Shown in pieces: positions 50,178-58,722 of a stretch of DNA of 64,000 bases. The DNA is from Microbacteriaceae bacterium (GTDB taxonomy: Bacteria; Actinomycetota; Actinomycetes; Actinomycetales; Microbacteriaceae), in the NCBI GenBank assembly GCA_025464995.1, contig JAODMO010000054.1, forward strand, positions 1-64,000, written 5' to 3'. The notes beneath the pieces are model-generated. The model was not told the DNA's origin and searched no databases. It was given only the letters and a program-made list of their open reading frames with translations. The position numbers were made by a program, and so were the translations under genes. How positions within the stretch are numbered: the stretch's first letter is position 1; each line of letters opens with the position of its first letter.

Positions 50178-51101
50178 GTGACGGTCACAGCCCCAGCCCA
50201 CGCACCCGAGGCATTCGTGCCCGTCCTCCCCGTGCCACACCCCCCGCGCCGGCGTCGCTACACCGCCGACCAGGTCGGTATCGCGGCTCTGCTCTGGCGC
50301 ATGGCTGCCGGCCTCGCCGTGCTGGTCGTGTTCGTCGCCCCGTACGTGCTCATGCTGCTGAGCTCACTCAAGTCGAAGAGCGAGATACTGCGGGTGCCCG
50401 CCACCTTCATCCCCGAGGAATGGCACCCGGAGAACTACTTCACCATGTGGTCTTCCCCCGAGACACCGCTCGTGCAGAACCTCATCTCCACGATCGTGAT
50501 CGCGGTGTTCGCGACGCTGCTCGTGCTCGCGGTCGCGCTCCCCGCCGCGTACTACACCGCCCGGTTCAGGTTCCCCGGCCGCATGGTGTTCCTGTTCCTC
50601 GTCATAGTCACGCAGATGCTGCAACCGGCGGTACTGACCGCGGGGCTGTTCCGGGAGTTCCAGTTCCTGGGTATCGGCGACACCTGGCTCGCGATGATCC
50701 TCATCAACGGTGCCTTCAACCTCTCATTCGCGATCTGGATCATGCACAGCTTCTTCGCGGGGGTTCCGCGCGAGATCGACGAGGCGGCGCAACTCGACGG
50801 GGCGGGTCGTTGGGCCGTGCTCATCCGCATCAACCTCCCGCTCGTCTGGCCCGGCATCGTCACGGCGATCGTGTTCACGTTCGTATCGTGCTGGAACGAG
50901 TTCGCCGCGTCCCTCGTCATCCTCTCGACCGCCGGCAACCAGCCGCTCTCCGTCGCGCTCACGAAGTTCGTCGGCCAGTACGCGACGAGCTGGCAGTACG
51001 TCTTCGGTGTATCGATCGTCGCGATCGTGCCGGTCGTCATCCTGTTCATGCTCATCGAGAAGCGCCTCGTCGGCGGTCTCACTGCGGGAAGCGTGAAGTA
51101 G
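50178..51101 (+). CDS. Carbohydrate ABC transporter permease (MalG-like)
   Basis: A 307-residue permease with six membrane segments. The EAA loop reads DEAAQLDGAGRWAVLIRINL near residue 200, and the ending KRLVGGLTAGSVK is typical of the MalG/sugar-permease family. The GTG at 50178 follows the previous stop by one base. It completes the membrane pore with the MalF-like subunit. Confidence 0.9.
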   Translation: MTVTAPAHAPEAFVPVLPVPHPPRRRRYTADQVGIAALLWRMAAGLAVLVVFVAPYVLMLLSSLKSKSEILRVPATFIPEEWHPENYFTMWSSPETPLVQNLISTIVIAVFATLLVLAVALPAAYYTARFRFPGRMVFLFLVIVTQMLQPAVLTAGLFREFQFLGIGDTWLAMILINGAFNLSFAIWIMHSFFAGVPREIDEAAQLDGAGRWAVLIRINLPLVWPGIVTAIVFTFVSCWNEFAASLVILSTAGNQPLSVALTKFVGQYATSWQYVFGVSIVAIVPVVILFMLIEKRLVGGLTAGSVK

Positions 51102-51103
51102 CC

Positions 51104-52276
51104 GTGACCACACAGAAGCTGCCCTTTGCGCCCGGTCGCAGTCGGGGATTCGCGGGTGGACGGGCATTGCGCCCCAGCGGCAAGGTGCTTCCGGAGCACG
51201 CTCGTCGCCACAACCGCTCCCTCGTGCTGCAGACGCTCTACCTGACCGGCCAGCAGAGTCGCGCCGACATCGCGCGCGAGACCGGCCTGACGCGGGTCAC
51301 GATCTCCGCGCTCGTCGCGGAGCTCATGGTCGAAGGCCTCGTGCTCGAAGTCGGCCAGCGCGAAGACGCCCGGCCCGGCAAGCCCGCGATGCTGCTCGAA
51401 CTCAACAGCCTCGCCTTCCAGATCATCGGCATCGATCTCAGCGACGCGGCTATCTTCCGTGGCGCAGTGCTCGATCTGCGCGGCCAGGTGATTTCCCGCG
51501 TCGAGATCGCGCTCGAAGGCAGCATCGGGGCGGATGCCACGGATAAAGTCGTGTCGCTCGTCGAGTCGCTCGTGGCCGCCGCGACCCTGCCGATCCTCGG
51601 CGTGGGCGTCGGGTCGCCGGGAATCGTGGGGAGGGGCGGCGTCGTGCTCACTGCACCCAACCTCGGCTGGGTCGGCGAGCCGCTCCAGGAGACTCTCGTC
51701 GACCGATTCGCTCTCCCCGTGCTCGTCATCAACGACGCCAATGCGGCCACGCTCGCCGAACACAGCTTCGGCGGCGCCGACAGCGACATGATCCTCATCA
51801 AGATCGGCCACGGCGTCGGCGCGGGGCTCCTGCTCGACGGCAGCCCGCTTCTCGGCGGCCGCTTCGCCGCAGGAGAGATCGGGCACGTCGTCGTCGGCAC
51901 CGACGGCGGCGCCGAGTGCGCGTGCGGCAAACGCGGCTGCCTCGAGACGTGGCTCGCCACGCCGAGGCTCGACGCCGCACTGGCGGCGGCGGCGACATCC
52001 GATGAGCGCACGACGATCCTGCGGGAGGCGGGCCAACGGCTGGGCATCGCGCTCGCTCCCGTCGTCGGCGCGCTCGACCTCGCCGAGGTCGTATTGAGCG
52101 GCCCCGGCGAACTGCTCGACGGCACGCTCGCGGATGCCGTGCTCGAGACCCTCCGCGAGCGCACGATGGCCGAGTTCCACGGCGGTCTCGTGCTGCGGAT
52201 GACAACCCTCGGAGAGGACATAGTCATGCGCGGCGCCGCCGCCATGGTGCTCTCCGGCCAGCTCGGCGTCTCCTGA
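51104..52276 (+). CDS. ROK-family transcriptional repressor
   Basis: A NagC/XylR-like regulator of 390 residues. An N-terminal winged HTH (about 25-85) has SRADIARETGLTRVTISAL. The sugar-binding ROK domain shows GVGVGSPGIVGRGG, the DAN motif VINDANAATLAEHS, GHGVGAGLLLDG, and the zinc site CACGKRGCLE. The GTG lies two bases after the permease, so it is part of the transporter operon. It likely senses an amino sugar and controls both transport operons in this island. Confidence 0.9.
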   Translation: MTTQKLPFAPGRSRGFAGGRALRPSGKVLPEHARRHNRSLVLQTLYLTGQQSRADIARETGLTRVTISALVAELMVEGLVLEVGQREDARPGKPAMLLELNSLAFQIIGIDLSDAAIFRGAVLDLRGQVISRVEIALEGSIGADATDKVVSLVESLVAAATLPILGVGVGSPGIVGRGGVVLTAPNLGWVGEPLQETLVDRFALPVLVINDANAATLAEHSFGGADSDMILIKIGHGVGAGLLLDGSPLLGGRFAAGEIGHVVVGTDGGAECACGKRGCLETWLATPRLDAALAAAATSDERTTILREAGQRLGIALAPVVGALDLAEVVLSGPGELLDGTLADAVLETLRERTMAEFHGGLVLRMTTLGEDIVMRGAAAMVLSGQLGVS

Positions 52277-52342
52277 CCCGAGCATGCACCGGCGACGCGG
52301 CCACCGTGGTCCATCGCAATCACGTTACGAAGGAGAACCACA

Positions 52343-53632
52343 ATGAAGAAAAGGATCGTAGCGGTCGCAGCAGCCACCGCTACAGCGCTCATCCTCGCGG
52401 GGTGTTCCTCAGCGGAAACGCCCTCCGAGGGCGGCGGAAAGAACATCACCCTGTGGTTGAACGGTGGTGACACCCCGGACGCGCTGCGCGACTACCTTAA
52501 GACAGAGTTCGCAGACGCGACCGGGGGCACACTGACGATCGAAGAGCAGTCGTGGACGGATGCTGTCGCAAAACTGACCACGGCACTCCCCGACGCCGAG
52601 AATACCCCGGATGTCGTGGAGATCGGCAACACGTGGGCTCCGACATTCACGAACGCGGGTGCATTCACCGACCTGAGTGACATGTACGACGACCTCGGCG
52701 GTGACAAGCTGCTGCCGTCCTTCGTCGAAGTCGGATCGGTCGACGGGGCCGAGTACGCGCTGCCCTACTACTTCGGCTCGCGCTACGTGTTCTACCGCAA
52801 GGACGTGTGGGCGCAGGCCGGCGTCGCGGTGCCCGCCACCCTCAGCGAGTTCAACGACGCTGCGGCGAAGTTGAAGACGGCCGATCAAAGCGGCTTCTAC
52901 ATCGGTGGTGAAGACTGGCGCAACGGCCTGTCGTGGATCTTCGCCAACGGCGGCGACCTTGCCAAGAAGGACGGCGACGACTGGAAGTCGTCGCTCTCCG
53001 ACCCGAAGACCGTTGAGGGACTGACGCAGCTGCAGGCGCTCTACGCCAGTGCGTCTCTCGCTCCCGTCACGGAGGCCGACAGCACGCCGTGGGTCAACAT
53101 CAACAACAACGAGTCGACGGGCAAGCCCGAGGCCGCGACGATCATCGCACCCGGGTGGGCGCACTGGTCGATCGGCGACCTCGCTCCCGACCCGGAGGAC
53201 GCGACGAAGACCGTTGCGACGTGGAACGACGACGTCTTCGGATCGTTCGTGCTTCCGGGAGTCGACGGCGGAGTCGCTCCGGTGTTCGCTGGTGGCTCGA
53301 ACATCGCCATCTCGGCCGCGAGCAAGAACCAGGACGCGGCCAAGGAGCTCATGACGATCATCTTCTCGCCCGACTACCAGAAGATGCTCGGCGCGAACGG
53401 ACTCGGTCCGGCCAACCTCGACTACGCGTCGTCGCTCGGTGACGACCAGTTCGCCACGGCGCTCATCGACTCGGCGGCGAAGTCGAAGCTCACCCCGGCC
53501 GCTCCCGGCTGGGCGGCGGTGGAGGGCTCTGGCCTGCTGGAGGAGTTCTTCGGCAAGGTCAACGGCGGCGGCGACGTCGAGGCCCTCGCCCAGGAGTACG
53601 ACGGCAAGATCGACGAGCTCCTGAACGGCTAG
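52343..53632 (+). CDS. Carbohydrate ABC transporter substrate-binding lipoprotein
   Basis: A second SBP_bac_1 lipoprotein, 429 residues. The signal KKRIVAVAAATATALILAGC ends in the lipobox near residue 20. Mature-domain features are NITLWLNGGDTPDALRDYL, VVEIGNTWAPTFTNAGAF and LPYYFGSRYVFYRKDVWAQA, a pattern of N,N'-diacetylchitobiose/oligosaccharide binders (NgcE/DasA-like). That specificity is inferred from context. It begins the second transport operon and is separated from its permeases by a palindromic repeat. Confidence 0.9.
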   Translation: MKKRIVAVAAATATALILAGCSSAETPSEGGGKNITLWLNGGDTPDALRDYLKTEFADATGGTLTIEEQSWTDAVAKLTTALPDAENTPDVVEIGNTWAPTFTNAGAFTDLSDMYDDLGGDKLLPSFVEVGSVDGAEYALPYYFGSRYVFYRKDVWAQAGVAVPATLSEFNDAAAKLKTADQSGFYIGGEDWRNGLSWIFANGGDLAKKDGDDWKSSLSDPKTVEGLTQLQALYASASLAPVTEADSTPWVNINNNESTGKPEAATIIAPGWAHWSIGDLAPDPEDATKTVATWNDDVFGSFVLPGVDGGVAPVFAGGSNIAISAASKNQDAAKELMTIIFSPDYQKMLGANGLGPANLDYASSLGDDQFATALIDSAAKSKLTPAAPGWAAVEGSGLLEEFFGKVNGGGDVEALAQEYDGKIDELLNG

Positions 53633-53642
53633 GTGCGAACAC

Positions 53643-53716
53643 GCTGGTCGAGTAGCCGGCCACGGCCGTATCGAGACCCGGTCTCGATACGCGCGAGAGC
53701 GCGCTACTCGACCAGC
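53643..53716. repeat. Full-length palindromic intergenic repeat (BIME/REP-like)
   Basis: A nested palindrome. Outer arms gctggtcgagtag (53643-53655) and ctactcgaccagc (53704-53716) are perfect, and inner arms cgtatcgagacc (53667-53678) and ggtctcgatacg (53680-53691) are perfect. It lies between a binding protein and its permeases, where a stem-loop could make the binding-protein mRNA more stable than the rest. Partial relatives are at 35546, 38579 and 58582. Confidence 0.85.
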
Positions 53717-53753
53717 TGCACCGTCCACACCACACACTGAAAGGGGGAAGCCC

Positions 53754-54662
53754 GTGTCCGTCAGCATCGATCGCCGCCGCAAGGCGCGCGTTCCGTACCT
53801 GCTCCTCATCCCGGCCGTGGGCATCCTCCTCATCGGCATGGGGTACCCCGTCGTCTGGCAGGTCGTCACGTCCATGCAGGAGTACGGGCTGCAGCAGCAG
53901 TTCGGCAAACCCGCGCCGTTCGTCTTCTTCGACAACTACGTCGACTTGGCGACAAACGCCCAGCTGTGGGCGGTCGTCGGCAGGTCGATCGCGTTCTGCC
54001 TCATCACCGCCGTCATCACCCTCGTCATCGGCGTGCTGTTCGCGCTGCTCATGAACGCCGTCGGCAAGGCCCCCCGCATCGTGTTGCAGATCGCGTTGCT
54101 GCTGGCGTGGTCTATGCCGGTCGTCGCCGCGATGACGGTGTGGATCTGGCTCTTCGACCGCCGTCGGGGAGCGGTGAACTATGTGCTCGACATGCTTCCT
54201 GGCGTCGACATGAACCGCTTCAACTGGCTCGAGTCGCCGTCCACCTTCTTCCTCGTCGCGGGTGTCATCGTCATCTGGATGTCGGTGCCCTTTGTGGCTT
54301 TCTCGAGCTTCGCGGGACTCACGCAGGTCTCCGACGAGGTGCTCGAGGCCGCCCAGCTCGATGGGGCGTCGGCCACACAGCGTTTTTTCGGAATCATCCT
54401 GCCCATGATCCGACCGGTGATCGCGATCGTCTTCCTGCTGCAAATCATCTGGGACCTGAGGGTCTTCACCCAGATCACCATGCTGCAGGACGCGGGGTCG
54501 AAGTCGAGCGATTTCGACCTCCTCGGCACCTACATCTTCAAGCTCGGCACGAAGTCGCAGGACTTCGGCATGGCGTCGGCCGTCTCCATCCTCGTGCTCG
54601 CCATCACCATCGCGCTCAGCTGGTTCTACATCCGCAGCCTGCTCAAGGAGGACGAGCAATGA
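53754..54662 (+). CDS. Carbohydrate ABC transporter permease (MalF-like)
   Basis: A 302-residue permease with six membrane segments and the EAA loop EVLEAAQLDGASATQRFFGI near residue 198. The GTG at 53754 is preceded by aaggggga. It overlaps the next permease by four bases (ATGA). With the upstream binding protein it forms the second importer of the island, again without a local ATPase. Confidence 0.9.
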   Translation: MSVSIDRRRKARVPYLLLIPAVGILLIGMGYPVVWQVVTSMQEYGLQQQFGKPAPFVFFDNYVDLATNAQLWAVVGRSIAFCLITAVITLVIGVLFALLMNAVGKAPRIVLQIALLLAWSMPVVAAMTVWIWLFDRRRGAVNYVLDMLPGVDMNRFNWLESPSTFFLVAGVIVIWMSVPFVAFSSFAGLTQVSDEVLEAAQLDGASATQRFFGIILPMIRPVIAIVFLLQIIWDLRVFTQITMLQDAGSKSSDFDLLGTYIFKLGTKSQDFGMASAVSILVLAITIALSWFYIRSLLKEDEQ

Positions 54663-55495
54663 GAGCCCGCACAGCACGGTCACTCCTCGGGGTGCTCGCC
54701 ATCGTCATCGCCATCCTCTGGGTATTCCCCGTCTACTGGATGGCGAACTCCTCACTGCTGCCCAACGTGACGCTGCAGTCGTTCATCCCGACCTTCGTGC
54801 CCATCGGCGGCTCGCTCACCAACTTCACGAAGGCCCTCGCCGACGGTGAGTTCTCCACGGCGCTCGGCATGAGCGTCTCGGTCACCCTCATCGCGGTGTT
54901 CTTCTGCATCATCTTCGCCTTCCTCGGCGCCGTCGCGATCAGCCGCTTCCGCTTCCGCGGACGCAAGAGCTTCATCATCGCGGTGCTCGTCGTGCAGATG
55001 CTTCCCGCGGAGGGCCTGTTCATCGCCCAGTACAAGATGATCGCGAGTGCGCACCTGCTCGACTCGGTGATCGGCGTGAGCGTCATCTACATCGCCGCGG
55101 TCGTGCCCTTCACCATCTGGATGCTTCGGGGATTCGTCGCCGGAGTGCCTGCCGATCTCGAGGAGGCCGCGATGGTCGACGGGCTGAGCCGGTTCGGGGC
55201 CTTCATGCGCATCACGTTCCCGTTGCTCGCACCCGGGCTCGTGGCATCGGGCGTCTACGCATTCCTGCAGGCCTGGAACGAGTTCACCGTCGCTCTCGTT
55301 CTTCTGCCGTCGGAGGCCTCTCAGACGCTGCCGCTCTGGTTGCGCGGCTTCGTGCAGGCGAGCGCAACCCGGGAGACGGACTGGGGCCAGGTGATGGCGG
55401 CATCGACACTCGTCGCGGTGCCCGTCATCGTGTTCTTCCTCATCGTGCAGGGCCGGCTCACGTCGGGTCTTGTGAGCGGGGCGGTGAAGGGATGA
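54659..55495 (+). CDS. Carbohydrate ABC transporter permease (MalG-like)
   Basis: A 278-residue permease with six membrane segments. The EAA loop is ADLEEAAMVDGLSRFGAFMR near residue 165, and the C-terminus GRLTSGLVSGAVKG is typical of the family. The gene overlaps both the previous permease and the following GH3 gene by four bases, so import and hydrolysis are translationally linked. Confidence 0.9.
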   Translation: MRARTARSLLGVLAIVIAILWVFPVYWMANSSLLPNVTLQSFIPTFVPIGGSLTNFTKALADGEFSTALGMSVSVTLIAVFFCIIFAFLGAVAISRFRFRGRKSFIIAVLVVQMLPAEGLFIAQYKMIASAHLLDSVIGVSVIYIAAVVPFTIWMLRGFVAGVPADLEEAAMVDGLSRFGAFMRITFPLLAPGLVASGVYAFLQAWNEFTVALVLLPSEASQTLPLWLRGFVQASATRETDWGQVMAASTLVAVPVIVFFLIVQGRLTSGLVSGAVKG

Positions 55496-56901
55496 CGCGC
55501 TCCGCCGCATCCGCCGTGCTCCTCCCCGGCTTCGTCGGCACCACCCTCCCCGGTTGGCTCGAGGCGCGACTCCGCGCCGGTCTCGCCGGCGTCTGCCTGT
55601 TCGGCGACAACGTTGCCTCGCGCGATGAGCTGCGCGCCCTCACGGCCGCGATCACCACCGCGAACCCCGACGCGCTCATCGCGATCGACGAGGAGGGCGG
55701 CGACGTGAGCCGCCTCTACCAGCGCACCGGTTCGCCGTTCCCGGGCAACGCACTCCTCGGACACATCGACGACGCCGCCTACACGTCGTCCGTCGCGACC
55801 GCGGTCGCCCGGGAGCTGCGTGACGTGGGGGTCAACCTCAACTTCGCCCCGGATGTCGACATCAACTCCAACCCGGACAACCCCGTCATCGGTGTGCGCA
55901 GTTTCGGCGACGACGCGTCGCTCGTCGCACGTCACTCGGCCGCATGGGTAGCCGCACACGAGGCGGCGGGCGTCGCGGTGAGCGCGAAGCACTTCCCCGG
56001 GCACGGTGACACCGCCCAGGACTCGCATCTCGCGCTCCCTGTCGTCGACCTCCCGCTCCACGCTCTGCGTGCGCGCGAACTGCTGCCCTTCGAGGCGGCG
56101 ATCGCCGCCGGTGCGAGCTCGATCATGAGCTCGCACATCATGCTGCCGCAGCTCGACGCGGTGAACCCCGCGACCTTCTCGAGCGGCATTCTCGGCGGAC
56201 TTCTTCGCGACGAGCTCGGATTCACCGGGGTCATCGTGACCGACGCCCTCGACATGGTGGGCGCGAGCGGCGAGATCGGCATACCCGAGGCGGCGGTGCG
56301 GGCGATCGCGGCCGGCTGCGACCTGCTGTGCATCGGCACGGACAACTCCGACGCTCAGCTCGACGAGATCGAGCGCGCCATAGACGCCGCGGTGGTCGAG
56401 GGGCGCCTCGACGCCGGCCGGCTGCACGACGCCGGGCGGCGCAACGTCGAGCTCGCGCGCTCGCTCGCGTCGGCGACATCCGCAGCGCCCGTCGTCGGCG
56501 ACGGCGTCGGGCCCACCTTCGATCGCGCCCGCGCCATGGCGGCCTTCGACGTGCGACGCGGCAGCTCGGTCGCCGTCGAGCGCACGGTCGTCGCGCTCGA
56601 GACCGCGCCGAACATCGCCGTGGGCGAGTCGCCGTGGGGGCCACCCGTCGATGCGCGGGTTCGCGAGGGGGAGGCCCTGCCCGAGGTGCGCGGCCAGCTC
56701 GTGCTTGTCGGCAGGGGCAACCACCGCAGCGCCTGGGTGCGATCGCTCATCGACGAGGCGCGACGTCAGGTTGCGGACGTGCTCGTCGTCGACATGGGCT
56801 GGCCGCACCCCGATCGCCGGTACGCTGACGTCGCGACTTTCGGAGCATCACGGCACGTCAGCGAGGCGCTCGCCGCCTGGTTCGAGGGGGAAACACGATG
56901 A
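55492..56901 (+). CDS. GH3 beta-N-acetylhexosaminidase-like (NagZ-type) enzyme
   Basis: A 469-residue glycoside hydrolase family 3 protein without signal peptide, so cytoplasmic. The barrel domain (1-330) carries the NagZ signature KHFPGHGDTAQDSH, whose His-Asp dyad serves as acid/base, and the nucleophile Asp in VIVTDALDM. Residues 340-469 are a smaller alpha/beta domain. It is coupled to the upstream permease and the ROK kinase by four-base overlaps. It should release GlcNAc from imported chitobiose or muropeptides. Confidence 0.9.
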   Translation: MTRSAASAVLLPGFVGTTLPGWLEARLRAGLAGVCLFGDNVASRDELRALTAAITTANPDALIAIDEEGGDVSRLYQRTGSPFPGNALLGHIDDAAYTSSVATAVARELRDVGVNLNFAPDVDINSNPDNPVIGVRSFGDDASLVARHSAAWVAAHEAAGVAVSAKHFPGHGDTAQDSHLALPVVDLPLHALRARELLPFEAAIAAGASSIMSSHIMLPQLDAVNPATFSSGILGGLLRDELGFTGVIVTDALDMVGASGEIGIPEAAVRAIAAGCDLLCIGTDNSDAQLDEIERAIDAAVVEGRLDAGRLHDAGRRNVELARSLASATSAAPVVGDGVGPTFDRARAMAAFDVRRGSSVAVERTVVALETAPNIAVGESPWGPPVDARVREGEALPEVRGQLVLVGRGNHRSAWVRSLIDEARRQVADVLVVDMGWPHPDRRYADVATFGASRHVSEALAAWFEGETR

Positions 56902-57812
56902 AGATCGGTGTCGACATCGGTGGCACGAAGACCGAGGCGGTCGCTGTCGCCGACGACGGAACCGTCGTCGAGCGGGTGCGGCGGCCCACCGGCTTCGGCC
57001 CGCGCGACGTCATCGCCTCGACGGTCGCCGTAGTCTCCGACCTCACGGCGGCGACGGGGCTCGGCATGGCCGACTTCGCGACGATCGGGGTGGGCATCCC
57101 CGGTGCGGTGGATGCGGCGACGGGACGCGTGACGCACGCGCTCAACCTCGGCCTCGACCGGCTGGAGCTGGGCGCCGACCTGGCCGGCCGGCTCGGCGCA
57201 CCGGTGCGCGTCGAGAACGACGTCAACGCGGCGGCGCTCGGCTCATTCCACCTCTTCGAACAGCCGCCCACATCCTCGCTGTCGTATCTCAACCTCGGAA
57301 CCGGCCTCGCGGCCGGGCTCGTGTTGCGGGGTGAGCTGTGGCGCGGCGCTCGCGGGGGGGCCGGCGAGATCGGCCACATCCTCGTCGACCCGTCGGGGCC
57401 CGTCGACCTCGACGGCCAGCGCGGCGGGCTCGAGGTCATGGCGTCGGGATCCGGCATTGCGAGGCAGTGGGCGCGGGGCGACGACAACGCCGTGAGCGCC
57501 GTGCTCGACGCCGCCGACGCGGGCGACGAACGGGCGATCGAGATCCGACGCCGCCTCTACGAGGGCGTCGCGAACTCCGTGCGCATACTCGTGCTCACCG
57601 TCGACGTCGACCTCGTGGTGATCGGGGGCGGCATCAGCGCCCTCGGCGATAGGGTGATGGGAGGCGTCAGGGAGATCTTGCGCGCGTGGGGCGGGCAGAC
57701 GCCGTTCATCGCCTCGCTCGGGCTCGAGGAGCGCATCCGACTCCTGCCGCATGGCGCTCCGGTTGCCGCACTCGGAGCAGCACACCTGGGAGGTATCTCG
57801 TGGCCGAAGTAG
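56898..57812 (+). CDS. ROK-family sugar kinase (probable N-acetylglucosamine kinase)
   Basis: A 304-residue kinase. The phosphate loop is KIGVDIGGTKTEAVAV, the sugar site has ENDVNAAALGSFH and the catalytic Asp lies in that motif. GGAGEIGHILVDPSG is followed not by the usual CxCGxxGC zinc motif but by LDGQRGGLEVMASGSG, so the zinc site is absent. Context (GH3, nagB, nagA) points to GlcNAc. It overlaps nagB by 13 bases. Confidence 0.87.
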   Translation: MKIGVDIGGTKTEAVAVADDGTVVERVRRPTGFGPRDVIASTVAVVSDLTAATGLGMADFATIGVGIPGAVDAATGRVTHALNLGLDRLELGADLAGRLGAPVRVENDVNAAALGSFHLFEQPPTSSLSYLNLGTGLAAGLVLRGELWRGARGGAGEIGHILVDPSGPVDLDGQRGGLEVMASGSGIARQWARGDDNAVSAVLDAADAGDERAIEIRRRLYEGVANSVRILVLTVDVDLVVIGGGISALGDRVMGGVREILRAWGGQTPFIASLGLEERIRLLPHGAPVAALGAAHLGGISWPK

Positions 57813-58576
57813 TCATCGTCGAGTCAGACGCGGAGGCGGGCGAGATCGCGGCGTCCGCCATCTCGGCACTCGTGCGGGAGCGGCCCGACGCCGTGCTGGG
57901 GCTCGCGACCGGCTCCACGCCGCTCACGACCTGGCGCGCGCTCGCCGCCGCGGGCACCGGGCTGGCCGCCGTCCGCGGTTTCGCGCTCGACGAGTACGTC
58001 GGGCTGCCGCCCGGACACCCGGAGAGTTACCGCGCCGTCATCACTCGCGAGGTTGTCGAGCCACTGGGCCTCACGCCGTCGCTCGTCCGGGTGCCGGCCG
58101 ACGACGGCGGACCGATCTCTGGCGCGGGCGAGCGCTACGAGGCCGACATCGTCGCGGCCGGCGGCATCGACCTGCAGATCCTGGGCATCGGGCGCACCGG
58201 ACACATCGGCTTCAACGAGCCGGGTTCGTCGCTCGCGTCGCTCACGCGGGTCAAGACCCTCGCCGAGCAGACGCGCATCGACAACGCGCGCTTCTTCCCC
58301 TCGCTCGACGACGTGCCGACACACTGCATCACGCAGGGGCTCGGCACGATCCTTCGTGCACGCCACCTGGTGCTGCTCGCGTTCGGTTCGGCGAAGGCGG
58401 CGGCGGTCGCGGCCGCGCTCGAGGGGCCGGTGTCGGCATCGACCCCCGGCTCGGTCGTGCAGATGCATCCGAGGGTCACGGTGATCGTGGATGAGGCGGC
58501 CGGCGCCCAGCTCGAGCACGCCGACTACTACCGCTACGCCTGGGCCAACCGTTTCGACTGGGAACGGTGGAGCTAG
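57800..58576 (+). CDS. nagB: Glucosamine-6-phosphate deaminase
   Basis: Converts glucosamine-6-phosphate to fructose-6-phosphate and ammonia. The 258-residue protein has LGLATGSTPLTTWRAL, the catalytic Asp in FALDEYVGLPPGHPESY and the conserved GIGRTGHIGFNEPGSS, then TRVKTLAEQTRIDNARFF. The GTG at 57800 is preceded by gggagg and overlaps the kinase gene. It ends the operon, facing nagA across a repeat. Confidence 0.94.
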   Translation: MAEVVIVESDAEAGEIAASAISALVRERPDAVLGLATGSTPLTTWRALAAAGTGLAAVRGFALDEYVGLPPGHPESYRAVITREVVEPLGLTPSLVRVPADDGGPISGAGERYEADIVAAGGIDLQILGIGRTGHIGFNEPGSSLASLTRVKTLAEQTRIDNARFFPSLDDVPTHCITQGLGTILRARHLVLLAFGSAKAAAVAAALEGPVSASTPGSVVQMHPRVTVIVDEAAGAQLEHADYYRYAWANRFDWERWS

Positions 58577-58581
58577 GCGCG

Positions 58582-58722
58582 GTTGAGCTATGGCAATCGC
58601 GCCAGCGATTGCGCGACCCAGCGCCGAGCGAGCCTGCGAGCGAGGGAGCAACTTCGTTGCCCTCTACCGGGCGCACTACGACCCGGTTTTCGATTTGGTC
58701 GCTGCGCGACCTACTCAACCAG
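58582..58722. repeat. Repeat-bearing convergent spacer between nagB and nagA
   Basis: The spacer starts with ggttgag (58581) and ends with cctactcaaccag (about 58710-58722), matching the arms of the full repeat at 53643-53716. Inside, caatcgc-gcca-gcgattg makes a 7-bp hairpin. The nagA stop codon (58715-58717) lies within the repeat arm, so its last residue is repeat-encoded. It probably serves as a two-way terminator. Confidence 0.65.
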
